Source: an uncultured Phycisphaerales bacterium
GTDB lineage: Bacteria; Planctomycetota; Phycisphaerae; WQYP01
Assembly: GCA_903845195.1 (NCBI GenBank)
Contig: CAIMWO010000034.1
Span: forward strand, 1-64,000
Length of the DNA stretch: 64,000 nucleotides
Direction of reading: 5' to 3'
The position numbers and the translations under genes were made by a program. Every line of letters starts with the position of its first letter. Position 1 is the first letter of the stretch. The notes under the pieces are model-generated. The model saw nothing but the letters and a program-made list of their open reading frames with translations. It did not search any database and was not told where the DNA came from. Positions 54,748 through 62,964 of the stretch are shown here, in pieces.

Positions 54748-55818
54748 TTACGGCCAGGGGACTAATCCGGCATTGCTGTTCCACGGCCCATTTCCACTGT
54801 TGGCCACGTCGTAGATGGGCTGGCCGCCATTCTGCCCGTAGTCGGCGGTGAAACTGGAATTGAGCGGCGTAGGACCACATGGACCACTTCCGTTCAACCC
54901 GCCACCGGCAAAATAATCCGTGCGAATCGCGGACGCCGAAATCATCTCGACGTGTCCGTCAAGATAAGAGAACGGCAAAATGTTGTTATGACTTCTCGCC
55001 ACAGTGGTCGGGGAATTCGGCAGGTTGTACCCGAAATTTGTTCGTTGCCACGCTTCATTAATGGTTGAACCAAAGGCCAGCGATCCCGGACTGTTGGTTG
55101 GCCCATTCACCGAGCCCAGCATGTGGCCGAACACCGGTGTGCTCGGCGCCTTCTGCGACAATGACCGTCCAAATAAGTTGGCATTTCTCGTCGTTGAGCC
55201 GTTCGGCGCAAAGCTTGTTGGATCGGATGTGAACGGACCTTGGGTCAGACCGTTCACGTTGTATACCCAGTAGTCATCCTGAAAACTCTGAATCGAGCCG
55301 GGCATCCAGTTCCCCGCAACGGCCCCGTACGTGGACCGGTTCAAGGTCATGTAGTTGCCGTCCGCAGGGATGTTCGACCAGTCAATCGTCGGAAGATTAA
55401 CGGTATCCGCCGGGCAGAACAGCGATGAACGCAGAACCGACCCCTGATACATCTGCTGGACGAACGAGTAATACCGACCATTGCTGTCCGGCGAGAGCGG
55501 ACGATTGGCCACGCTCGGAATATTCAGGTAAGGTGAAAGCGCCACCGGCCAAAGAAACTCAAACATGCGATATGTGCCGGTCATCGTAAACGTGGTGGTC
55601 GGTCTGTTCGCATCGCACCCATAGACCGGCTTTTGACCGTTGCTGTCCAGGAAGTAACTTTGCAGTGCCACCGCCAAACCGCGCATGTTCGTTCCACAAC
55701 GCATCCGCGTGGCGATCAGCCGCGCATTGGCGACTGTCGGCAACATCATCGCGCCGATCACGACAAGAGTGCTCGCGACCAACGTCATCTCGATCAAAGT
55801 GAATGCACGGCGTTTCAT
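54748..55818 (-). CDS. Prepilin-like H-X9-DG protein 1
   Basis: 356 aa. Type IV prepilin N-terminus MKRRAFTLIEMTLVASTLVVIGAMMLP: cleavable basic leader, Phe1 and Glu5, hydrophobic helix. A large C-terminal domain has CGTNMRGLAVALQSYF and the planctomycete H-X9-DG motif (His...YLDG in SHNNILPFSYLDGHVE). Such proteins are processed by a prepilin peptidase and are thought to build pseudopili or secretion fibres. SD AAGGAG lies 8 nt before the ATG. Most divergent of the four paralogues: Thr/Ala replace Val/Ile in the helix (EMTLVAST). Confidence 0.9.
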   Translation of the reverse strand: MKRRAFTLIEMTLVASTLVVIGAMMLPTVANARLIATRMRCGTNMRGLAVALQSYFLDSNGQKPVYGCDANRPTTTFTMTGTYRMFEFLWPVALSPYLNIPSVANRPLSPDSNGRYYSFVQQMYQGSVLRSSLFCPADTVNLPTIDWSNIPADGNYMTLNRSTYGAVAGNWMPGSIQSFQDDYWVYNVNGLTQGPFTSDPTSFAPNGSTTRNANLFGRSLSQKAPSTPVFGHMLGSVNGPTNSPGSLAFGSTINEAWQRTNFGYNLPNSPTTVARSHNNILPFSYLDGHVEMISASAIRTDYFAGGGLNGSGPCGPTPLNSSFTADYGQNGGQPIYDVANSGNGPWNSNAGLVPWP

Positions 55819-56245
55819 GATTATCACTCCTTAATAATCGGGTCGCGTGCGTAATGCGCAGAGGCCTTGAAAGCAGTCTTTTCTTGTCGGTAGCGACATT
55901 GGCGTGATTTCAATGGCGAGTACATCAGAAGCGATATGGATAGGTCTGCTTCTGACGCAATTATTTGAACAAATTCATAATACAAGGAGAATAATCGTGT
56001 GTAAAGGACGAACTGGTAGCTTTTATCGGGCGGTATCTCACGCGATCCAAGATCATCGCTTCAGCGCATCACCAACCGGATATGAGATTGCCAATTCCAC
56101 CGTCGACAGTTTCTGCCACCGAACGATGATCAGCAAGGTATAGAGTTGAATTTCGAAGGGAACAGTAACCCGGCCAGGCTTTGGAGAAACACGCCAAAGT
56201 ACCCTCGCACTTTCCTCTTCGCGCGAGTTTGCTTGATCGAATCGT
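55819..56245 (-). promoter_or_regulatory. Leader region of prepilin 1
   Basis: 427 bp with no convincing gene. It carries a GCAGAGGCYT-type word at 55852-55867 and a 27-bp block at 55957-55983 that matches 24 of 27 positions of the block at 59486-59512 upstream of prepilin 3. The distal part (about 56000-56245) shows no feature and no remnant of a partner gene for prepilin 2. Confidence 0.5.
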
Positions 56246-57382
56246 TCAGCGGGTAGGCAACCAATTGCCGCTGCCATCGAGCCAGGGAATGAAATCCACG
56301 TTGGAATTTTCCGGCGAATTATTCCCCATGCACGCTTTAGTGTATAAAGGCTCGGTGCCGTTGACTCCATACTTGGCGGTAAAGGCGCTGCCTTGGTTTG
56401 TGGGACCGGTGGAACTACTGGGGCCGGCAATTACTCCTCCACCCGCGATGTAATCCATCTTCAACATGTCTGCGGTAAGGGTCTCGACGTGTCCATCGAG
56501 ATACGCGAACGGCAACGCATTGTCGTGGCTCAGTTCCTTAGTGGTTGGCGAGTTGGGCAGGTTGAAACCAATGTTCGGGCCATTCCAATAATAGCCGTTG
56601 ACCGATTGCAGACATCCATAAATGGTGTTGCTGGACGGATTCCTATTTACCAACTCATGGGCGAACACCGGCGTATTGGGCGCTTTGTTGTAGAGATTCC
56701 GGCCATAGATGGCATAGTTATGATTGTTGGAGCCGCCCAGATAGGGCGTGAAATTATTCGACATGTTAGGTCCATTGAATGGCCCCCAGGAACTCCCCCA
56801 ATAAATGTTGTCCGCCGAGATCCTCTGCACCTGAGACCCAAATGAAGGGGTGTCGCCGACCCAGTTGAAGGCCACTGTTCCATAGGAAGTGCAGTTGATA
56901 TTTCGATAGTTCGACTCATTGCTGCTGCTGGAAAAGTCGGGGGCAATGGTGAAATCTACCGGATGGGTTTGTGGGTATTGGTAATCAGTGGAATTCGGGC
57001 AAAACAACGCCGAACGGTACGCCGATCCGCTGTATAGCTGCTGCGCAAAGGCATAATAATGCCCTCTGTTATCCACAGACAGCGGCCGATTTGCTGTCCC
57101 CGAAATGCTTAGATATGGGGCCAGCAGCACCGGCCAGAAAGTGTCAGCCAGGCGATACGCGCTTCCCCCGCCGTTGGTGTAATAAAAGCACGGCTTCAAT
57201 CCGTTGTTGTCATAGAAGTAGCTTTGCAGTGCCACCGCCAGGCTCCGCATATTCGTTCCGCAGCGCGTACGCTGTGCTGTGATGCGGACACCCTGAAGTG
57301 TCGGCAGCATCAGCGCAATGAGCAACACCAGGATCGCGACGACGACCATCATTTCGATAAGAGTGAATGCGCGACGTTTCAT
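56246..57382 (-). CDS. Prepilin-like H-X9-DG protein 2
   Basis: 378 aa. Prepilin N-terminus MKRRAFTLIEMMVVVAILVLLIALMLP; GVRITAQRTRCGTNMRSLAVALQSYF follows. Close paralogue of protein 3 along the whole length (KPCFYYTNGGGSAYR, SALFCPNSTDYQYPQTHPVDF, NIYWGSSWGPFNGPN, YGVNGTEPLYTKAC). The H-X9-DG motif is His in SHDNALPFAYLDGHVE. GAGGAG lies 8 nt before the ATG. Unlike the other three, no partner gene follows it. Confidence 0.9.
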   Translation of the reverse strand: MKRRAFTLIEMMVVVAILVLLIALMLPTLQGVRITAQRTRCGTNMRSLAVALQSYFYDNNGLKPCFYYTNGGGSAYRLADTFWPVLLAPYLSISGTANRPLSVDNRGHYYAFAQQLYSGSAYRSALFCPNSTDYQYPQTHPVDFTIAPDFSSSSNESNYRNINCTSYGTVAFNWVGDTPSFGSQVQRISADNIYWGSSWGPFNGPNMSNNFTPYLGGSNNHNYAIYGRNLYNKAPNTPVFAHELVNRNPSSNTIYGCLQSVNGYYWNGPNIGFNLPNSPTTKELSHDNALPFAYLDGHVETLTADMLKMDYIAGGGVIAGPSSSTGPTNQGSAFTAKYGVNGTEPLYTKACMGNNSPENSNVDFIPWLDGSGNWLPTR

Positions 57383-57470
57383 GTATACCGCTCCTCGTTC
57401 GGGTAACGCGTGCTCGACTCGACCTGGCGTTTCGAAACGGCGGTAACATTGAAGTGGTGTCATCGGCGGA

Positions 57471-57483
57471 TAACGCAGAGGCT
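57471..57483. promoter_or_regulatory. Conserved word upstream of prepilin 2
   Basis: TAACGCAGAGGCT, about 90 nt upstream of prepilin 2. Equivalent words lie upstream of prepilin 1 (55852-55867) and prepilin 3 (59453-59464). The rest of the 306-bp gap 57383-57688 shows no gene. Confidence 0.45.
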
Positions 57484-57688
57484 TCTCGTGGATTGCCCGT
57501 CTCGTAACAATAGCATGTTACGTTAATCAATATCTCAAGTAAAGTACATTCGCATTGATGACATCCAGATTCGTCTTTGGCAAATATGAGTAATATTATG
57601 AGACGCTATGAAAAAAGGAGATATTAGACAGTCGGCTAAACGCGGCTTGCGCTGATCGTGAGCATCGGCCAGCCCGTCTCAACTGCAT

Positions 57689-58141
57689 TCATCGCATGAT
57701 CTTCTGGCCTTCGGCCGATTCGGCAGGAACCCAAGGAGAACCGGCCTGCGGAAGTCGCACTTCCTTCCCGTGGTTCTCGTTGAGCAGGACGCGATCGATC
57801 TGTGGGTCTTTCCTGGCGAGTAACGCCTGCCGCGCTTCGGGCGTATAGCGGAAGAAATATCGAACGTTCTCGACCGTCAGCGGATCATCCTGACGCATCA
57901 CGGCACGGACGATGACGGGCTGATCGTCGATGCCGGCAGTCATCGGCGGAACACCAGCTAATCCAGCCAGTGCCAGAGTACCCGTAGACTCATCGTAATA
58001 GGCTGTACTGTTGGCTAGAAATGACTGCGGCCCGTTGCGGGTGCTGCACGAGTACAAACGAAAAATGGATGCCACACACAACAGAACAGCTATAGCTAGA
58101 ATAGTCTTTGAAAGACGAGAGGACTTATTCAGCAAAGACAT
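57689..58141 (-). CDS. Single-helix partner protein of the pilin cluster, copy B
   Basis: 150 aa. N-terminal anchor (SKTILAIAVLLCVASIFRLYSC), then TAYYDESTGTLALAGL, QPVIVRAVMRQDDPLTVENVRYFFRYTPEARQALL, and the shared ending NENHGKEVRLPQAGSPWVPAES then AEGQKIMR. It follows prepilin 3 by 80 nt on the same strand. Closest to copy C. A Cys near the membrane boundary (YSCST) is not a good lipobox. Function unknown. Confidence 0.8.
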   Translation of the reverse strand: MSLLNKSSRLSKTILAIAVLLCVASIFRLYSCSTRNGPQSFLANSTAYYDESTGTLALAGLAGVPPMTAGIDDQPVIVRAVMRQDDPLTVENVRYFFRYTPEARQALLARKDPQIDRVLLNENHGKEVRLPQAGSPWVPAESAEGQKIMR

Positions 58142-58221
58142 TTGCACCCCGCTGTGACCCACAGATCAGTTCAACTGACCACACTCAATTGAGACGAGCG
58201 CAACCTTTGTTACAACTCAAA

Positions 58222-59358
58222 TTAGTGCGTATCGCGCCAATTTCCGTTGGCATCAAGCCACGGAATGAAATCCACATTGGAATTTTCCGGCCAGTTATTT
58301 CCACCGCACGCCTTGGTGTATAACGGCTCGGTGCCGTTGACCCCGTATTTGGCGGTGAAGGCGCTGCCTTGGGGTGTGGGACCGGTGGAATTGATGGGTC
58401 CGGCAACTACTCCGCCACCCGCGATATAATCCAACTTCAAAGTGTCCGCCGTAATCGCCTCGACATGCCCGTCCAGATAGCCAAACGGCAACACATTGTT
58501 GTGGCTCAGCTCTTTGGTAGTTGGAGAATTAGGCAGGTTGAACCCAATATTCGGGCCGTTCCAGAAATAGCCGTTGACGGATTGCAGGCATCCATAGTTA
58601 GTGTTGTTTGACGGATTGGCATTTCCCAACTCATGGGCGAACACCGGCGTGTTGGGTGGTTTATTGTAAAGATTCTTGCCAAAGATGGCGAAGTTATGAT
58701 TGTTGGAGCCGCCAACATAGGGGGCAAAATTGTTCGACAAGTTAGGACCGTTAAATGGTCCCCAGGAACTACCCCAATAAATGTTATCACAAGAAATTCT
58801 CTGAATCTGATCCCCAAACGAGGGGCTGCCACCCACCCAATTATATGCCACCGTCCCATAGGAGGAGCAAACGATATTCCGATAGTTCGACTCATTGCTG
58901 CTGCCCGAAAAGTCTGGAGCAATGCTGAAATCTACCGGATGAGTTTGCGGGTACTGGTAATCAGTGGAATTCGGGCAGAACAGCGCGGAGCGGTACGCCG
59001 CTCCACTGTAAATCTGTTGCGCAAAGGCATAGTAGTGTCCCTTATTATCAATCGAGAGCGGACGATTGTTGGTATTTGGAATGTTCAGATAGGGCGCCAG
59101 CAGAACTGGCCAGAAAGTATCAGCATTTCGGTACGCGCTGCCTCCGCCGTTGGTGTAGTAGAAGCACGGCTTCAGTCCGTTGCTGTCAATGAAATAGCTC
59201 TGCAATGCGATCGTCAACGAGGCCATGTTCGCTCCGCACTTGTCACGCGAAGCGGAGATCTTCGCTGCGGAGATCACCGGCAACATGAGCGCGATCAGCA
59301 ACACGAGAATGCTGACGACTACTAACAACTCGATCAGGGTGAATGCACGTCGTTTCAT
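58222..59358 (-). CDS. Prepilin-like H-X9-DG protein 3
   Basis: 378 aa, near-duplicate of protein 2. N-terminus MKRRAFTLIELLVVVSILVLLIALMLP, then CGANMASLTIALQSYF. H-X9-DG in SHNNVLPFGYLDGHVE. Conserved C-terminus YGVNGTEPLYTKACGGNNWP. GGAG lies 8 nt before the ATG, the same spacing as in all four copies. A promoter is visible upstream (59489-59517). It is followed by partner copy B. Confidence 0.92.
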   Translation of the reverse strand: MKRRAFTLIELLVVVSILVLLIALMLPVISAAKISASRDKCGANMASLTIALQSYFIDSNGLKPCFYYTNGGGSAYRNADTFWPVLLAPYLNIPNTNNRPLSIDNKGHYYAFAQQIYSGAAYRSALFCPNSTDYQYPQTHPVDFSIAPDFSGSSNESNYRNIVCSSYGTVAYNWVGGSPSFGDQIQRISCDNIYWGSSWGPFNGPNLSNNFAPYVGGSNNHNFAIFGKNLYNKPPNTPVFAHELGNANPSNNTNYGCLQSVNGYFWNGPNIGFNLPNSPTTKELSHNNVLPFGYLDGHVEAITADTLKLDYIAGGGVVAGPINSTGPTPQGSAFTAKYGVNGTEPLYTKACGGNNWPENSNVDFIPWLDANGNWRDTH

Positions 59359-59451
59359 GATCACCGCTCCACAATCGGACTTTCCATGAGGCTCGAAACT
59401 TGTGCCTCGACTTTGGGACGGCCGTATCGTTGGCGTAGCGTCAATGGCGTA

Positions 59452-59517
59452 TCACGCAGAGGCTGCGGAAGATTGCACCTCTTACGCAATTATACGAACA
59501 ATTTCATAATACGTAAA
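59452..59517 (-). promoter_or_regulatory. Promoter and conserved upstream block of prepilin 3
   Basis: On the minus strand: -35 TTTACG (59512-59517), 17-nt spacer, -10 TATAAT (59489-59494), about 130 nt before the ATG. The CACGCAGAGGCT word is at 59453-59464. The -10 region lies in the 27-bp block shared with prepilin 1. The remaining part of the 324-bp gap shows no gene. Confidence 0.6.
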
Positions 59518-59682
59518 TTTAAATCACGTGTAAAGGAGAATATTATCGCTTTTAGTGGTGATGATTGGCGCAATTCATGAAGAGAGAAGTTCTGATCTTG
59601 GCGATTGCGTCGACCCCATCTCACCCCAGCGAAAAATGTCTGAGTAAGTCCCCTTCCCTGCTGAGTTCACACAAAGGCCGCG

Positions 59683-60147
59683 TCAGCGATTCATGATCTT
59701 CTGGCCTTCAGGTGATTCCGCGGAAACCCACGGCGACCCCGGCTGCGGCAGTCGCACTTCTTTGCCGTGCATCGTATTCATCTGCACTGTGTCAAACGCG
59801 GGGTCTTTGGGATCCTTGACCGAGGCCAGGAGTTGCTTCTGAACTTCAGGAGTAAAACGGAAAAAATAGCGTGCGTTCTCGATCGACAGAGTCGATCCTG
59901 ACATGACCGCTCGATAAATAGCCGGTTCGTCTCCCTCACGGTACTGGTAGCCTCTTTCCGGCGGTACTCTCTCTGGCGTGCTCGTCCAGAACTTATCGAT
60001 GGACTCATCATAGTAGGTGCTGGGAAGATTCTTAACGTCGACTTGGTGAGACGATTGCGGACGATAGACATAGGCGACACATGCCGCCAGTGCAATAAAT
60101 ATGATGATCAAGATAAATCGGGACGAAGAACGGTTAACGAAACTCAT
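59683..60147 (-). CDS. Single-helix partner protein of the pilin cluster, copy C
   Basis: 154 aa. N-terminal anchor (RFILIIIFIALAACVAYVY), STYYDESIDKFWTSTPERVPP, AIYRAVMSGSTLSIENARYFFRFTPEVQKQLL, and the family ending NTMHGKEVRLPQPGSPWVSAES then PEGQKIMNR. 36 nt after prepilin 4. AGGA lies about 10 nt upstream of the ATG. The order pilin then partner is the same as for copies A and B. Confidence 0.8.
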   Translation of the reverse strand: MSFVNRSSSRFILIIIFIALAACVAYVYRPQSSHQVDVKNLPSTYYDESIDKFWTSTPERVPPERGYQYREGDEPAIYRAVMSGSTLSIENARYFFRFTPEVQKQLLASVKDPKDPAFDTVQMNTMHGKEVRLPQPGSPWVSAESPEGQKIMNR

Positions 60148-60183
60148 GAGGAGGTCTTCCTGATTTTCAATCAAGCGAAGCAA

Positions 60184-61317
60184 TTATTGCCAGGGACAGA
60201 AGCCGGCTCGATATTGATTGTCATCCGGAATTGTGTAGAGCGGCTCGCTTCCATTGAGTCCCCAATGCGCGTTGGAGTTGAGAGCCCACCACTGAGTTGG
60301 CGCGGGGTCGCCTAGATTAGGAATCGTATGCGATCCGCCACCAGCGTAATAGTCCGTCAGCAAGTCCGTGGCGGAAACGTTCTGCACGTGTCCATCAAGA
60401 TATGCAACAGGAAGAACATTGTTATGACTCTTGACGGCGCCGATTCGCCGGCCACCTATGCCTGACATGGTAAACGGCAGGTCATAGCCGTAATTGCCGG
60501 CGGACCAACTGCAATTGACGTAATTACACTGTGTCCAGCCGCCGGAATTGCCACGAAAATCCGGCAAATGGCCAAAGACCGGGGTATTGGGAGCCGCTTG
60601 GTAAAGATTTCTCCCAAAAAAAGCAGGGTTCCATTGCCCTACTCCTGGGTTGGTGTAACCGAGATTGACCCATGGTCTGAAATCCGTTCCCGTCTGATCT
60701 CCATTAAATGGACCATAGTCATTACTGTTCAGAACGTAATCATCAAACCGTGGAGTCTTGTAACAATCCCAACCTGCTCCCGATACATCTGGTATCCAAG
60801 TTACCGCAATGGCGCCATAGGATGAACGATTCATCTTCATATAGTTCATGTCTGTCGGCAGATTGTGGGCATCCTTAGCTGCCCAATTGATTGGCTTGAG
60901 GTTCACATCGGCTGACGGACAGAAAAGAGCAGAACTGAGTGCTTTCCCATAGTATATCTGCTGTGCAAAGGCATACCCTCGCCCTCCGCTATCACCGCGG
61001 AGAGGCAAATTCGCGATACCCGGGATATTCAAGTAGGGGGCCAAAGCCACGGGCCAGAGCATCTCTTGTATGCGATAGGTACCTGTCCGGCTGCCCGATG
61101 CCACACCTGCGTCGCAGGCAATCGCGGGTTTGTGACCGTTATAATCCAAAAAATAGCTTTGCAGAGCGACCGCTACCATGCCGATGTTCGACCCACAAGT
61201 CGTGCGCCCGGCCGCAATGCGGGCATTGTATAACACCGGCAACATCAGCGCGATCAGCAAACCAAGAATGGCGACGACAACCAGCATCTCGATCAAAGTA
61301 AACGCACGTCGTTTCAT
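60184..61317 (-). CDS. Prepilin-like H-X9-DG protein 4
   Basis: 377 aa. N-terminus MKRRAFTLIEMLVVVAILGLLIALMLP, then CGSNIGMVAVALQSYFLDYNGHKPAIACD. H-X9-DG in KSHNNVLPVAYLDGHVQ. C-terminus WGLNGSEPLYTI. It resembles protein 1 in the mid region (TYRIQEMLWPVALAPYLNIP) and proteins 2-3 at the C-terminus. GGAG lies 8 nt before the ATG. First pilin gene of the array in the direction of transcription, 36 nt ahead of partner copy C. Confidence 0.9.
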   Translation of the reverse strand: MKRRAFTLIEMLVVVAILGLLIALMLPVLYNARIAAGRTTCGSNIGMVAVALQSYFLDYNGHKPAIACDAGVASGSRTGTYRIQEMLWPVALAPYLNIPGIANLPLRGDSGGRGYAFAQQIYYGKALSSALFCPSADVNLKPINWAAKDAHNLPTDMNYMKMNRSSYGAIAVTWIPDVSGAGWDCYKTPRFDDYVLNSNDYGPFNGDQTGTDFRPWVNLGYTNPGVGQWNPAFFGRNLYQAAPNTPVFGHLPDFRGNSGGWTQCNYVNCSWSAGNYGYDLPFTMSGIGGRRIGAVKSHNNVLPVAYLDGHVQNVSATDLLTDYYAGGGSHTIPNLGDPAPTQWWALNSNAHWGLNGSEPLYTIPDDNQYRAGFCPWQ

Positions 61318-61784
61318 ATCTATTACTCCGCATGCAAGTGTCGCGTTGGCCCTGGAATCAGGCCACGGACTTGGAGATCGCTGCAATGACTTTCTCAATC
61401 GGGCCGCACGTAAGTAAACAAAACAACCTATCTAAACTATATGCCTACTGCCTTACTCTATACTATTATATCGGGCAGAGAATGTAAAGAATTTTCTTTG
61501 CGCGCAAAAAAACATACATTTTTGGCGCCTTCGTCCGATATCTCATCTGTTAAAAATGATCTGCTGATTAAATATCATTAATATGAATAATACTGAGTGC
61601 TAGTGGACATGGCGCGAAAGCCGATCAATCCCCTGCTGATGGCTCGTTTTGATGAAGCCCTCGTATGACTCATTGCCCGCGCCGAACAAAAACGACACCG
61701 TCGCCACCATTCGTCAATGACTTATGGCAACGGTAATGTCTTATAGAAGCAGCAATGTCTTAGGGATGCCCGGACCGTTGGGCC
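61318..61784. other. A+T-rich intergenic region before prepilin 4
   Basis: 467 bp, A+T-rich around 61420-61580, with no gene seen. A TATAAT on the minus strand at 61465-61470 could be the -10 of prepilin 4; no good -35 was found. The homologous CGCAGAGGC word of the other pilin leaders was not seen here. Confidence 0.45.
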
Positions 61785-62804
61785 TCATTTCCACTCAAAC
61801 ATGACACCCATCACATTCGCCCGATCCTTGTTCAGCAGGTCATACGCCTGCGCCGCCTGCTGCGGTTTGAAGCGGTGGGTGATCAGTTCATTGACGTTCA
61901 TCTGCTTCCGCCCGACGTACTTCAGGAACAGATCATAGATTTCCGTGCCCGACCAGCGAACGCCTTCGGTGGTGAAGTGGGGGGGGATATTGTCGTGGGT
62001 TCCGATGATCTTCAAGCCATGCGTGATGATCTCCGGTCCCAGCATCTGTTTGCCCGGTGCGCCGGAATCGCCCAGGAGCTGGATCGTCCCCGCCTTGCGC
62101 GCCAGCTTCAATGCCGTGGCGAGCACCGCCGGGTGACCGGTGACATCGTAAACGACATCCGCGCCCAGGCCGTTTGTCAGTTTGAGAACTTCCGCCTTGG
62201 CGTCCGCAGCGCTCATATTGAGCGTCGCTGTGGCCCCGCCCAGCTTGGCCAATTCCAGCCGCTTCGGTGCGGTGTCGATGGCAATGACTTCACTGGCGCC
62301 GTTGATGCGTGCATAGCGCGTCACCAATTGCCCCAGCATCCCCAGCCCGATGATCACAACCGTGTCGCCAAGCTTGTGATCCGCCGCGCGCACGCCGTTC
62401 TGTACGATTTTGCCCAGGCCCAGCCACACGGATTCATCATCGCTGACGTTATCCGGCACGCGAATGACGTTGATCGCCTTGGCAATCACGTGGCTGGAGT
62501 GATTGTGCCGCACTCCGACGCGGTCGCCGACCTTGAATCCCGTCTTGTCTGAACCCACCTTGACAACGCGGCCCGAAAACAGATATCCCACCGGGAACGG
62601 GTAGTAGCACACCCATTGATCCCAGTGAGTGCCCGGCTCGAAATTACGATTGAAGATCGTCATCTCCGTGCCGGTGCTGATGAGCGTACGCGTCGCCTCG
62701 ACGAGTACTTCATCTTCCTTCGGCGCCCCAAGCGTCGAGGTGGTCAGTTCCAGAGTTTGTTTGCCGGTGAAAACGATCGACGTGCAGGTAGTGGTTTCAG
62801 ACAT
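61785..62804 (-). CDS. Zinc-binding MDR dehydrogenase
   Basis: 339 aa medium-chain dehydrogenase/reductase. A GroES-like N-terminal domain (VLVEATRTLISTGTEMTIFNRN, VGYLFSGRVVKVGSDKTGFKVGDRVGV) and a Rossmann domain with VVIIGLGMLGQLVTRYARINGASEVIAID. The catalytic zinc ligand pattern GHE is not obvious; STGTEMTIF replaces the usual CGTD region, so zinc content is uncertain. Related to sorbitol/galactitol-phosphate-type dehydrogenases. Next to a carbohydrate-binding-like protein, which would suit sugar catabolism. Start 62804 inferred from homology. Confidence 0.85.
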   Translation of the reverse strand: MSETTTCTSIVFTGKQTLELTTSTLGAPKEDEVLVEATRTLISTGTEMTIFNRNFEPGTHWDQWVCYYPFPVGYLFSGRVVKVGSDKTGFKVGDRVGVRHNHSSHVIAKAINVIRVPDNVSDDESVWLGLGKIVQNGVRAADHKLGDTVVIIGLGMLGQLVTRYARINGASEVIAIDTAPKRLELAKLGGATATLNMSAADAKAEVLKLTNGLGADVVYDVTGHPAVLATALKLARKAGTIQLLGDSGAPGKQMLGPEIITHGLKIIGTHDNIPPHFTTEGVRWSGTEIYDLFLKYVGRKQMNVNELITHRFKPQQAAQAYDLLNKDRANVMGVMFEWK

Positions 62805-62964
62805 GGCTTTATCGTGGTCCTTATGAAAGAAGTACAAGCTGTTTCATAACCCCGGTCACCCATAGAAAACCGATTGTTGCCAACGGCTTCTTGGAGCTAT
62901 GAAACAGCCTTCAGTATCAAGGCGTCAAAATCATAATCTCATAAGGTCACTTGGTAAACGCATG

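Noticed and set aside
56053..56430. 125-codon minus-strand frame overlapping the 3' end of prepilin 2 as the missing partner gene
   Set aside because: It has no N-terminal helix and none of the HGKEVR or EGQKIM motifs, and it largely overlaps the pilin coding sequence in another frame.
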